A stretch of 25,256 nucleotides of DNA from a virus: the IMG/VR virus record IMGVR_UViG_3300041809_001779, positions 1 to 25,256 of that record; one strand, 5' to 3'. Position 1 is the stretch's first letter. Each line of letters starts with the position of its first letter. The notes beneath the pieces are model-generated. The model was given only the letters and a program-made list of their open reading frames with translations, ran no database searches and was not told the DNA's origin. This document shows positions 13,906 to 21,151 of the stretch, one piece after another. The position numbers were made by a program, and so were the translations under genes.

Positions 13906-14513
13906 CAGTTCATCTCCAGGCCCGCCCCGCGCGCGCGTTCGGCGACGAAGGCTCGGGTCGCGGCTTCCATGCGCGCCGGGTCCTCAGGACGGAATACCAG
14001 GAACGGCCGCGCCGGGATGGTGATGTGCCGCTCGAACGGATGCACGGTCACGAAGCTAACGCCGCTCACCATCTTGCGGTGCACATTCTGCTGGCGCCCG
14101 CGTTTGTTGGTGATGACGACATTGCCGAACTGATCTCGGCTGGCCACTGCTCGCGAATACTGATAGCCGGCGACATTCTGGGTTCCTTCCCAGCCTTCCT
14201 GCTGCAGCTTCATGTACCAAAGACTGGTGCCGATCGCGACGCTGTCGCCGCTCACTTCCCATCCGATCGAGGTGCGCCCGTGCCCGCTGTTCTGCAGCAA
14301 CATGTGCGCAGTCGTGTACTTCTTATTCCAACTGAGCGATGCATCCGAGAGCCCCGGCCAACCCGGTCCTTGCTCATCAAAGGTGCGGTAGATGCTATTT
14401 AGCTGCCCAGCGCCCAGCACCTTCAGCAGCTCGCTCTTGTCCTGCAACGAGAGGCGGAATTGTGCCAGGGCAACGGCGGCCTTTGCAGCATCGGCTTTGA
14501 CGGTGACTTCCAT
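13905..14513 (-). CDS. Phage virion morphogenesis protein, Mu gpG/tail completion S-like
   Basis: The 202-residue product fits the virion morphogenesis family that includes Mu gpG and P2 gpS. It opens with a helical region (VALAQFRLSLQDKSELL). WPGLSDASLSWN follows, close to the family's W-x-L-S-x-x-T signature, then LLQNSGHGRTSIGWEVSGDSVAIGTSLWYMKLQQEG, and later IPARPFLVF. Such proteins stabilise head-tail joining. The start overlaps the gp36-like stop as TAATG. In Mu, gpG lies between F and the protease; here it lies after gp36, so the gene has moved relative to the Mu order. Confidence 0.85.
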   Translation of the reverse strand: MEVTVKADAAKAAVALAQFRLSLQDKSELLKVLGAGQLNSIYRTFDEQGPGWPGLSDASLSWNKKYTTAHMLLQNSGHGRTSIGWEVSGDSVAIGTSLWYMKLQQEGWEGTQNVAGYQYSRAVASRDQFGNVVITNKRGRQQNVHRKMVSGVSFVTVHPFERHITIPARPFLVFRPEDPARMEAATRAFVAERARGAGLEMN

Positions 14514-14968
14514 TACACAAAGCCCTTCAGGTCCTCATCCTTGAAGCGCAGGCTGCGATCCTGAGGGATCGAGTGTGGCTGCGCGATCACCGGGCCACCA
14601 GTCGACTGCTGCGGCAGATCGCCGACCGGCTGGTCGAGCGATGCTTTCCCGTTGGAGATGTCCTTCAGGAATGCCATCGCCGCGTCATACCGCTGCTGCA
14701 CCGTCTCCGAAACCTTCACGCCGCGACGCCGCGAGAACAACGCCCACAGCGTCAGATCCACCGTCAACCGCTTCACATCATCATCCGCTTGCAGCGGCGT
14801 GACGTAGCGCTTGCGGCAGTAGCTGTCGACAGTCCCACTGGCCTCTTCCAGTGCCGTGTTCACCACAGCGGTGTTCACCTGACCGGTATGGTTGTCATCG
14901 GTCAGCTGGATGAGCTCCGGCATCGTCAGCCGGAGCGGGACCAGGTCGGATTGTGCAGCGTAGGCCAT
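14513..14968 (-). CDS. DUF1320/Mu gp36-like head completion protein
   Basis: The 151-residue product begins MAYAAQSDLVPLRLTMPELIQL, the usual start of gp36 proteins, and has the helix with SYCRKRYVTPL (residues about 49-60), RLTVDLTLWALFSRR and the late QRYDAAMAFLKDI. Gp36/DUF1320 proteins are connector-type proteins placed after the major capsid gene. The C-terminal 35 residues are Pro/Gln-rich and probably disordered. Start lies 3 nt from the stop of the 67-residue gene and has only a weak ribosome site. Confidence 0.88.
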   Translation of the reverse strand: MAYAAQSDLVPLRLTMPELIQLTDDNHTGQVNTAVVNTALEEASGTVDSYCRKRYVTPLQADDDVKRLTVDLTLWALFSRRRGVKVSETVQQRYDAAMAFLKDISNGKASLDQPVGDLPQQSTGGPVIAQPHSIPQDRSLRFKDEDLKGFV

Positions 14969-14971
14969 CAG

Positions 14972-15175
14972 CTATTTTTTGCCCTTGCCGTTGCCCTTGC
15001 TGCCGCTCACCCTGATGGGCTCACTCACCTCGAGGTTCTGGTCCGCCAGGTGAATGTAGCGGGCTTTCAGGTCAGCTGCCGCCTGTTTCTCGGTGAGCTC
15101 CACGATGGAGTAGCGGCTGAAGGTCTCGCCGTCGACCGTGTAGTTGGGAACCAGTACCGTATATTTCTTCTTCAT
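14972..15175 (-). CDS. Small basic-tailed protein after the capsid gene
   Basis: The 67-residue product starts MKKKYTVLVPNYTVDGETFSR and ends in a Gly/Lys tail (SKGNGKGKK). Residues about 5-48 follow a strand, loop and ELTEKQAAADL helix order that recalls the small Mu gp35/FluMu N-terminal-type proteins found after the capsid gene, but the match is loose. Start ATG is preceded by GAGAGGG. The gap to the capsid gene contains a strong hairpin. Role in head completion is inferred from position. Confidence 0.68.
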   Translation of the reverse strand: MKKKYTVLVPNYTVDGETFSRYSIVELTEKQAAADLKARYIHLADQNLEVSEPIRVSGSKGNGKGKK

Positions 15176-15198
15176 TGCGATTGCCCTCTCTGTGCGAT

Positions 15199-15229
15199 GG
15201 GCGCTCTAGCGGCTCCGGCCAGAACGCCC
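15199..15229 (-). promoter_or_regulatory. Hairpin between capsid gene and the 67-residue gene
   Basis: On the minus strand, arms GGGCGTTCT and AGAGCGCCC pair over 9 positions with one G-U, and the 13-nt loop can close further by GGC/GCC. It stands about 60 nt past the capsid stop codon and lacks a T-run. A partial terminator or a block to 3' exonuclease would protect the abundant capsid mRNA; this is inference. Confidence 0.6.
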
Positions 15230-15288
15230 AATCACTTCTTTCGGCGGCCGCTTTTACGGGAGCCAAGCAGCCTTCTGGTTGTAGCCCT

Positions 15289-16332
15289 CTACTCCTGCGT
15301 GGGCGCTGCGATCGTACCGAACGCTTCCGGCGTGCAGGTGTTCACGAACAGGAATCCGGTCTCGGTCGCCGTGATCTTCAGTGCGTAGTACCAGCTGCCG
15401 GCGCCCCAGTCCTTCTTGGTGGAGAGATCGGGATCGCGCCACTCAACCACGCTGTAACCATCGGTCGAGGGGAAGGTCCCGCCGTCCGGAGTCTTTCCGC
15501 CAGGCGCTGCACTCCACACGAACGTCTTGCCCATCGAGACGTCCATCATGGTCGGATCGGGCTGCGAGTAGGCCAGCACGCAAGTCGCTCCCCAGATCCA
15601 TGAGCCGACATTGGCTGCGCTCAGAACGATGCCCGAAGCCACGGTCACGGGAAGGCCGAACACCGAACTCAGTTCGCTCGTCCCAATAGAGCCTCCCGCT
15701 TGGCCCAGCGTGGTGTACTTGAAGCGCTCGATGATGTCCGGATGGTTCCTCAGCGCGACGAAGGTCGGATCGCTGATGATCATCTGGTTGGCCTTCACGC
15801 CGCTCTGCCGCACGACTTCCTTCGCGTTGTCGACATCGACGATCGGGTGCGAGGCATAGCTGGTGCCCAGCGTGATGTAGTCATCCCAGGGATGCGTGGT
15901 CGACAGGTCCAGGTGGTTCGGCATGTTCGCCGTGTTGGTCACGAGGTTGGCGATCTGCACCTCGCGGTCCAGCTGCAGCTTGTTGATCAGCCGCTGGATC
16001 GACTTCTGCTTCAGGTTGAAGTTCAGCCCGGCAGCGTAGATCGCGAGCTCGTCGGGGATCTCCGCCTTCAGCGCGTGATCGTGGGCGAAGTAGGTATCCT
16101 CGGTCCACGTCATGCGGATGCTCTGCGGAGTCCCGCCAGGCGCGCGCCGCGTCACTTCCGTCAGCCGCTGGTCAGAGCGGTCGAAGATGAGATACGGGAA
16201 GGACTGCCGGTCAACCGGAACGCGCGGGAAGACCAAGTCCCCCACAAAGTCGTTGTTCCGGAATTCCTTCATGAAGTTCGACAGCGCGACATTCGGGAAC
16301 CCAGTCGGCGCTAGCGGTGCAAGCGATCCCAT
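15289..16332 (-). CDS. Major capsid protein (HK97 fold)
   Basis: The 347-residue protein follows the protease, scaffold and decoration genes, the normal place for the shell protein. Its pattern is that of an HK97-type capsid: an N-terminal arm with FVGDLVFPRVPVDRQSFPYLIFDRSD, an E-loop-like region (RRAPGGTPQSIRMTW), a long helix with KQKSIQRLINKLQLDREVQI and then MIISDPTFVALRNHPDIIERFKYTT, which is the P-domain/spine area. The C-terminal part has FGLPVTVASGI and IWGATCVLAYSQ. The best start is ATG 16332: GGAGG stands 8 nt upstream. A GTG at 16347 is in frame but overlaps that site. The sequence looks closer to capsids of the E/actinophage type than to Mu gpT, so the head may be mosaic. Confidence 0.9.
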   Translation of the reverse strand: MGSLAPLAPTGFPNVALSNFMKEFRNNDFVGDLVFPRVPVDRQSFPYLIFDRSDQRLTEVTRRAPGGTPQSIRMTWTEDTYFAHDHALKAEIPDELAIYAAGLNFNLKQKSIQRLINKLQLDREVQIANLVTNTANMPNHLDLSTTHPWDDYITLGTSYASHPIVDVDNAKEVVRQSGVKANQMIISDPTFVALRNHPDIIERFKYTTLGQAGGSIGTSELSSVFGLPVTVASGIVLSAANVGSWIWGATCVLAYSQPDPTMMDVSMGKTFVWSAAPGGKTPDGGTFPSTDGYSVVEWRDPDLSTKKDWGAGSWYYALKITATETGFLFVNTCTPEAFGTIAAPTQE

Positions 16333-16346
16333 TTCCGTATCCTCCA

Positions 16347-16360
16347 CCCGCTCACGCGGG
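16347..16360 (-). promoter_or_regulatory. GNRA-loop hairpin at the capsid ribosome site
   Basis: On the minus strand, CCCGC and GCGGG pair around the tetraloop GTGA, ending one or two bases before the GGAGG of the capsid gene. A stable tetraloop hairpin so close to a ribosome site can shield the 5' end of a processed message while leaving the site open. Confidence 0.6.
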
Positions 16361-16375
16361 ATTCAATCAAAGGTT

Positions 16376-16399
16376 GGCGGCCAGCACTGGCCAGCCGCC
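16376..16399 (-). promoter_or_regulatory. Palindromic hairpin between decoration and capsid genes
   Basis: On the minus strand, GGCGGC pairs with GCCGCC and the inner part TGGC/GCTG can extend the stem with two G-U pairs; the core also reads as GGCCAG-TG-CTGGCC. It is about 15 nt past the decoration gene stop and is not followed by a T-run. Confidence 0.55.
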
Positions 16400-16413
16400 G
16401 CAAACTTTCACTT

Positions 16414-17202
16414 CTAGACCTCGCTCAGGGTCGCTCCGCGGAGTGCGATTACCTGCCACACGCCGTTGATCGACTTGAGCTCCACCATGTCGCCGACGTG
16501 GGCGAAGGTCACCGTGTCGTAGGTGGCGTTGGTGTCCTGAATTTTGTTGGCCGCAGTGGTCACAGTGTGAGCATGCGCGGTGAGTGCGACGATCGTGAGC
16601 GGGATGCCGTCCTGCGCCGGAGTGGTGGGCGTGGCCAGCGTCTCAGCCAGTGCAGCCGCACCGTTCAATCCGATCAGCCCAGGCGCGACCGGGATCGCTC
16701 CCGAGGCCGTGACGTAAGTCGTAGGGGTGCTGGCGCCGCGCACGAACTGGTTGATGTGCATGACGATGAAGTCGCCAGCGTTGGAGTTCGAGGAGAGCGC
16801 CTGCCCAACAATGTTGTCACCGGCAGCAGAGGTGGGAACAACCTGCCCGCTGGCGTTGGTGATCAGCCAGTTGCCAACAGCAACCGCTGCGCCGATCGGC
16901 ACCAGGACTTCACCACCCTCGACGATTCCAATGTCGTCGCCGGCGTTGATGTTCGATTCATCGATGAAGCCCAACACCGAAACGTTCGCCCCGGCGATCG
17001 CGACAGTGTTGTCGTCAGTGCCGCGAACTACCGCCAGACCCTTGCCCATGGCAGCTGCGCCGGCGGCGTAAGTGCGAACCTCGGGACGCCCGATCGGCCC
17101 CTTGGTGGCCAGCGTGATACCGACAGCAAGAACCAGCGCCGTCATGAGCGCCAGCAGACCGTGACCGCCAATTACCAGTGCCACGAGTGCGAAGGTCATC
17201 AT
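16414..17202 (-). CDS. Capsid decoration protein, DUF2190-like, with hydrophobic N-terminus
   Basis: From about residue 35 the 262-residue product follows the DUF2190 capsid-cement pattern: GKGLAVVRGTDDNTVAIAG, VLGFIDESNINAGDDIGIVEGG, VAVGNWLITNASGQVVPTS and AGDNIVGQALSS. The C-terminal 60 residues (IPLTIVALTAHAHTVTT to GVWQVIALRG) form a second small beta domain often seen in phage head decoration proteins. Such proteins bind the outside of the capsid. The N-terminus is unusual: about 30 hydrophobic residues (TFALVALVIGGHGLLALMTA...) that look membrane-spanning. The start chosen is ATG 17202, since GGAG stands 8 nt upstream; ATG 17208 and 17199 are alternatives. It precedes the capsid gene, as decoration genes usually do. 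Confidence 0.8.
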   Translation of the reverse strand: MMTFALVALVIGGHGLLALMTALVLAVGITLATKGPIGRPEVRTYAAGAAAMGKGLAVVRGTDDNTVAIAGANVSVLGFIDESNINAGDDIGIVEGGEVLVPIGAAVAVGNWLITNASGQVVPTSAAGDNIVGQALSSNSNAGDFIVMHINQFVRGASTPTTYVTASGAIPVAPGLIGLNGAAALAETLATPTTPAQDGIPLTIVALTAHAHTVTTAANKIQDTNATYDTVTFAHVGDMVELKSINGVWQVIALRGATLSEV

Positions 17203-17232
17203 TGTCATCTCTCCCGCTTCCGAACTTTTAAA

Positions 17233-17256
17233 CCGGGCGGCGACTGTGCCGCCCGG
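17233..17256 (-). terminator. Strong GC hairpin with short T-run between protease and decoration genes
   Basis: Perfect 9-bp arms CCGGGCGGC and GCCGCCCGG flank a 6-nt loop. On the minus strand the stem is followed by TTTAAAAG, so it is a weak candidate for an intrinsic (partial) terminator 25-30 nt before the decoration start. It may equally be an mRNA processing or stability element. Confidence 0.5.
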
Positions 17257-17275
17257 CTACTGCTACTGCATCCAC

Positions 17276-17293
17276 GGAGCGCCTAAGCGCCCC
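17276..17293 (-). promoter_or_regulatory. Hairpin just after the protease/scaffold gene
   Basis: On the minus strand, GGGGCGC pairs with GCGCTCC (one G-U) around the loop TTAG, about 13 nt past the stop codon. A TTTTTT run lies before, not after, the stem, so it is not an ordinary minus-strand terminator. Confidence 0.5.
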
Positions 17294-17305
17294 TTAAAAA
17301 ATCCC

Positions 17306-17983
17306 TTAGACAGCGCCTGCCGTTGCGAAACCGGCCTCGGTCAGCTCGGGGTGCTGCTTCGCAACCCTCGCCAGGGCTGTGCCGTAATCCACCCCGTCGT
17401 GCTTCTCCTGGTACTCGAGCACGAGCTCGTGGAGGTGCTGCGAATTCTGCGAAGCCGCGGGCAGCTCGGCCGCTTGGCCGTGGCGATGCTCACGGAAGGC
17501 GACGACGTTGTCCTTCACGATCTCGCCGGTGTGCACAACCTTGGGCAGCTTCTCCATGAAGCCGACCAGGATGTCAAGCACGGGCAGCTTCTTCTTGTTG
17601 TCGCCCTCGCCGAACTCGATGACGTCGCTGCTCTTGGCCAGCTCGGAGAAGACCAGCTTCAGGCCGGCCTTATCAAACCAGGGCACCCACTTGCCAGCCG
17701 AACGCAGCTTGTTAACGGCAGCATCGACGCGGCCGGAGTGCTCGCCAGCGGTGAGCTTGCGCTCGCGCTCGGCAAAGTCCGTCTTCTGTTCTTCCAGGTC
17801 CTTCTTCAGCTGTGCGTTCTGCTCCTCCAGCGGCTTCAGCATGCGGGTGATGCGGCTGTCGAGATCTGCTTCCGTAAAGCTCGCAGTCTGCTGCGAGCGA
17901 GCGCCGCCACCGAACGCGGACGCGAAGAAGTCCTTAACGCCGTCGCGGATCTGCTCCGCCATGGGCTTGCTTTCCGTTGCCAT
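17306..17983 (-). CDS. Nested in-frame scaffold protein (gpZ-like)
   Basis: Inside the protease gene, ATG 17983 is preceded by GAGGAGGAA with 5 nt spacing, the best ribosome site in the head region and stronger than that of the full-length gene. Translation from it gives 225 residues beginning MATESKPMAEQIRDGVKDF. It holds the coiled-coil segment (about 45-80) and a C-terminal helical region, but no protease domain. Mu makes the scaffold gpZ from an internal start of gene I, and lambda does the same with C and Nu3. By that analogy this gives free scaffold in excess over the protease fusion. Confidence 0.75.
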   Translation of the reverse strand: MATESKPMAEQIRDGVKDFFASAFGGGARSQQTASFTEADLDSRITRMLKPLEEQNAQLKKDLEEQKTDFAERERKLTAGEHSGRVDAAVNKLRSAGKWVPWFDKAGLKLVFSELAKSSDVIEFGEGDNKKKLPVLDILVGFMEKLPKVVHTGEIVKDNVVAFREHRHGQAAELPAASQNSQHLHELVLEYQEKHDGVDYGTALARVAKQHPELTEAGFATAGAV

Positions 17984-18640
17984 CGATTCCTCCTCGAACT
18001 CGAATACGCCGGTGGATTGCCGGCCCTCATCAAACTTGACTTCAGTCAGGCCCTTCACGGCCGGAGGCTGCGCACCCAGAAATCCGATATGCCGCAGCGA
18101 GAGGCCGTTCGGCGTCACATAGAAGGAGGCGCTGCGCTTCGGGAAGGCCCGCTTCTCCACCAGCTCGCCAAAATCTGGGTTCACGTCTTTCAGCTGAGCA
18201 AACAACCCCTCACCATCACGCTTTAGCGCACTGGTCCACCCATACGCAGGATGGTTGTCCTCGGGATGGCCAATGACTGCCGGCGCCTCGTGATAGTCGG
18301 GCTCGTAGTTCCGCACGACATCATCAAGGTCGCTGGTGGTGACGTTTCGCGTGTTGCCTTTGGAGTCGGTCCGGGTGCCAGCCTGAAAGATGTGGATCCA
18401 CTTGCCGTTGAGATCGGCGTGGTCGCTAGTGCTGGGCGTGTCCATGCCTTCCGACTTGTACATCGCGGCCAGTCTCGCCTTCGCACCGGATTTATCCGGC
18501 CCCTCGTAGCTCTTGCCACGGTATTCCGAGTGCAGCGCGGCCCAGGCCGCGCCCATCAGGCGGTGGTCGGGCTTGCCATCATCGCCCGTCACGGGCAGGT
18601 GGTCTTGGCCGTTCGCGGAAACAAGGTACTTTACCGCCAC
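17306..18640 (-). CDS. Head maturation protease with N-terminal accessory domain and C-terminal scaffold
   Basis: The product (444 residues from GTG 18640) has three parts. Residues 1-66 are a small module (VKYLVSANGQDHLPVTG ... HRLMGAAWAALHSEYRG ... KSEGM) known in phage head genes as a fused or separate domain. Residues about 80-205 resemble the Mu gpI protease: EAPAVIGHPEDNHPAYGW, then RSASFYVTP and LRHIGFLGAQPPAVKGL. H125 and a serine at 170 or 172 are the likely catalytic residues. Residues about 220-444 are scaffold, with a coiled coil near 270-305. The protease cleaves scaffold and shell proteins during head maturation. An upstream TTG at 18715 would add 25 residues of atypical composition, so I prefer GTG, though neither has a strong ribosome site. 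Confidence 0.82.
   Translation of the reverse strand: MAVKYLVSANGQDHLPVTGDDGKPDHRLMGAAWAALHSEYRGKSYEGPDKSGAKARLAAMYKSEGMDTPSTSDHADLNGKWIHIFQAGTRTDSKGNTRNVTTSDLDDVVRNYEPDYHEAPAVIGHPEDNHPAYGWTSALKRDGEGLFAQLKDVNPDFGELVEKRAFPKRSASFYVTPNGLSLRHIGFLGAQPPAVKGLTEVKFDEGRQSTGVFEFEEESMATESKPMAEQIRDGVKDFFASAFGGGARSQQTASFTEADLDSRITRMLKPLEEQNAQLKKDLEEQKTDFAERERKLTAGEHSGRVDAAVNKLRSAGKWVPWFDKAGLKLVFSELAKSSDVIEFGEGDNKKKLPVLDILVGFMEKLPKVVHTGEIVKDNVVAFREHRHGQAAELPAASQNSQHLHELVLEYQEKHDGVDYGTALARVAKQHPELTEAGFATAGAV
17984..17995 (-). promoter_or_regulatory. Internal ribosome-binding site for nested scaffold
   Basis: Reading the minus strand, GAGGAGGAA ends 4-5 nt before ATG 17983 within the protease coding frame. 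Its match to the anti-Shine-Dalgarno sequence is close to perfect, and such a site is unlikely inside a gene by chance. Confidence 0.75.
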
Positions 18641-18724
18641 GCGGCCATTCTCTACGTCACCCCATAGCGATGGTTTTCGACGTTGCGGATGTGCGGCAAG
18701 CTGGCGGAGATGCAAAGTACTTTA

Positions 18725-19522
18725 CTAGGAGAAGACCTTGCCGAAGCCAGGCTGCGGCACCAGGAGCTGGGCCAGCATCGGGAGTCGCTCGAAGCCTGGC
18801 TCCTCAGCGTTCTTCGGAGCTTCATTGAGGATCTGGGGAATGACACTGCAGCGGCATCCATAGCCGTTGGGTGGATAGATCTTGTGCCACACAGCATCGT
18901 CCGCTCGCGCAGCAAAGCGATGGAGCACGCGATGCTCCGGGCGTACGCGATCGTCGCCCACTGTCCAGTACTGCCAGATGGGCAGCAGGTGCTTCACCAC
19001 CGGCTCGCTCATCTGCTCGTAGCGGCCAAGTGAGTAGGCACGGTGCATTGCATTGCTAAAGGTGTTGTCCAGCGTGAACGAATTGAGATCAGCAACGCCG
19101 GCCGCGCTGGTGAGCTTGTGCGCAGCCTTCTCGAAGTCAGCCCGCGATCCGCCTTGCTTGGCCACATCGGCAAGGCCATCGCGAACCTTCTCGATCAGCC
19201 GCTGATCGGCGACCCCAGCCAGGGTGAATGCCTGGGCACGATACTGCGCCGTCAGCCCGTCGAAGACGTCTGGAGTGACCGCGGTCAGGTTGCGCAGGTA
19301 GTCGGCTGGCCGATCGGCAGGGACATCGAAGCTGTAGCCAACATTGACTGTTGAACTGTCATCCTCAGCGTAGTGTACCCGCGAGCTGGTGGCGATCTCC
19401 ACCTTGTGCCCGGTGCGCTTGTGAACCTCGCGCACCAGCTGCATGCGGCCAAGGACATTTGCCGCCGCCAGATGGCGAGCCAGGATGAGCCCCAGCCGAT
19501 GCTGCGCTTCCGATGCGTGCAC
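18725..19522 (-). CDS. Head morphogenesis protein, Mu gpF/SPP1 gp7 family
   Basis: The 265-residue product carries the family's signature at residues about 185-226: YWTVGDDRVRPEHRVLHRFA, then VWHKIYPPNGYGCRCSV. The first 150 residues are largely helical (with RADFEKAAHKLTSAAG). Proteins of this family are minor head components delivered with the portal in tailed phages. The start is GTG 19522, which follows AAAGGGGGC and lies 16 nt after the portal stop. It is short compared with Mu gpF, since N-terminal extensions seen in some relatives are missing. No toxin or ADP-ribosyltransferase domain is fused to it, unlike some relatives. Confidence 0.88.
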   Translation of the reverse strand: MHASEAQHRLGLILARHLAAANVLGRMQLVREVHKRTGHKVEIATSSRVHYAEDDSSTVNVGYSFDVPADRPADYLRNLTAVTPDVFDGLTAQYRAQAFTLAGVADQRLIEKVRDGLADVAKQGGSRADFEKAAHKLTSAAGVADLNSFTLDNTFSNAMHRAYSLGRYEQMSEPVVKHLLPIWQYWTVGDDRVRPEHRVLHRFAARADDAVWHKIYPPNGYGCRCSVIPQILNEAPKNAEEPGFERLPMLAQLLVPQPGFGKVFS

Positions 19523-19538
19523 GCGCCCCCTTTGCCGG

Positions 19539-21140
19539 TCAGCCCCTGAATCCAGATGCAGCCAGGATCTCGCGCACGCGCGAGGCCAGGACTTCAGACT
19601 TGGACTGGTGCACCAGGTCCTCGATCAAGCGATCAACTTCATGGAAGTCGCGCGACATCTCAGGCGACATCTCCCCGTAGTTTGAGACGCGGTTCGCAGC
19701 CTTTGCAGCGGCCATCACTTCTTCCAGCCGTGGCTGGCGTTTCGTTCCTTCCACAAAGTCTGCCCACCAGGTCGCGAGCCTGCCTTCAGCGAAGTTCGAA
19801 ACATCGCGCGCCTGCAATGCAACCTGCGGCGCGTTGACGTTGGGCACCAGGATCTCCGGCTCGCCATCGACGGCGGGGACACTGTAGCGGTCGACCACAT
19901 AGGAAGTCGGAAACTGCTTGCCCATGCGCTGCAGGGCAGAATCGATAACCGTGCGGGCCACCAGGTCCTCTTCCTCTTCCAGGTCGAAGCCCCAGTACGG
20001 CATGGGAACGTCTGGACCGAAGTTCCACAACACCAGCGGCCGCACCAGCTGCCGGTTCACCACTGCCTCAAGTGCACGGCACAGCTCGATGATGCGCTGG
20101 AGCAGAGTCTCTGCGTGCACTTCGCCCTGGGCCTTCGCTCCGGTGCCACCTTCGTTGCCGAAGGAGGTCAGCGTCTCGCCCAGAACCCGGCGCGTGATGT
20201 TGTACTGCATCGCCTGGTAGAGCTTCTCATACATCGCCGGGGGCGTGCTGCGCGTGTTCGTCTCCGTCTTCATCAGCGCCAGCAGGGTTGCCGGCACCGC
20301 GAGCGCTGGCCGCTCGTGCGCGGCCTTCGCGATCTCTGCGGCGCGGGACTTCTCTTGCTCATTGTCGCTGTCGTTATAGGGCACCATCACAGTGCCCGTG
20401 CCTTTCTCGCAGAACTGCAACCACAGCCGCTGTGCGTTACGCAGGAACCATGATGGCCAGAACACTCCGCGCAACAGCGGCCGCCCCATACGATTCTGGC
20501 CGCGACTGCGATAACTGAACACTTGAAACTTTTCTTGCGGCTGCGGCTGGCCATCCATGGCCCAGGGAGAATCCAGCAACTGCATTGGCCCCACTTGCGG
20601 ACGGTAACGCTGCCCGAACAAGAACAGCTCCTGGGGGCAGTCCTTCACGTCAGAGATCGAGACCTGACCCTCACTGATGTCGTAGATGTTCTCCTGCACG
20701 CTGAAGCCATAGCCGGGCGCATCGAGCATGCAATCGAGGATGGCATGGAAGTTGGGCAGGTTGGCCAGTTGCTCAGTCACGAAGTCAGCAACATCTTTGG
20801 CCACCTCCTCCGACTGCTGCGAACCCTTGCTGGCCACCCTCGTCGCCTTCGGCGTGACCAGGCGCTCGCGCTGCAACACCGCGAGCTTCAGCGTGTCCAG
20901 GCAGTTGGCGACGTTCTCGTCCTTCTCCTCGATCTCACGAAAGTAAGCCATCGTGGTGGGATGGTTGTAGGTCATCGAGGCCCAGATGGTGGATGGGTTC
21001 TGCACTCCGCCAAAGCCGAGGGAGTTGCGATAGAGCGAGATCTGCGTGAGGTACAGGCGCTCCTCGCCAATCGCCTCGCCTTTCGGTGGCAGGGGGGGCA
21101 CAGCCTGTGGCTGCACTTCTTTTTGTGGCGCAGTTGCCAT
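19539..21140 (-). CDS. Portal protein, DUF935/Mu gp29-like
   Basis: The 533-residue product has the length and pattern of Mu-type portals. An N-terminal Pro-rich arm is followed by NPSTIWASMTYNHPTTMAYFREIEEKDENVANCLDTLKLAVL. QLANLPNFHAILDCMLDAPGYGFSVQENIY and RGVFWPSWFLRNAQRLWLQFCEKGTGTVMVPYN come next, and the long C-terminal helical region contains RPLVLWNFG. The portal forms the DNA gate at one vertex and the docking site for the terminase, whose gene lies just before it. GAGGAG stands 7 nt before the ATG. A C-terminal helical region (about 440-530) is rich in Arg/Glu. Confidence 0.92.
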   Translation of the reverse strand: MATAPQKEVQPQAVPPLPPKGEAIGEERLYLTQISLYRNSLGFGGVQNPSTIWASMTYNHPTTMAYFREIEEKDENVANCLDTLKLAVLQRERLVTPKATRVASKGSQQSEEVAKDVADFVTEQLANLPNFHAILDCMLDAPGYGFSVQENIYDISEGQVSISDVKDCPQELFLFGQRYRPQVGPMQLLDSPWAMDGQPQPQEKFQVFSYRSRGQNRMGRPLLRGVFWPSWFLRNAQRLWLQFCEKGTGTVMVPYNDSDNEQEKSRAAEIAKAAHERPALAVPATLLALMKTETNTRSTPPAMYEKLYQAMQYNITRRVLGETLTSFGNEGGTGAKAQGEVHAETLLQRIIELCRALEAVVNRQLVRPLVLWNFGPDVPMPYWGFDLEEEEDLVARTVIDSALQRMGKQFPTSYVVDRYSVPAVDGEPEILVPNVNAPQVALQARDVSNFAEGRLATWWADFVEGTKRQPRLEEVMAAAKAANRVSNYGEMSPEMSRDFHEVDRLIEDLVHQSKSEVLASRVREILAASGFRG

Positions 21141-21151
21141 GGTTCAGCTCC

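Noticed and set aside
17246-18226. 326-codon plus-strand open frame opposite the protease/scaffold gene
   Set aside because: Composition is that of an antisense frame, and it covers a conserved gene with a recognisable protease domain.
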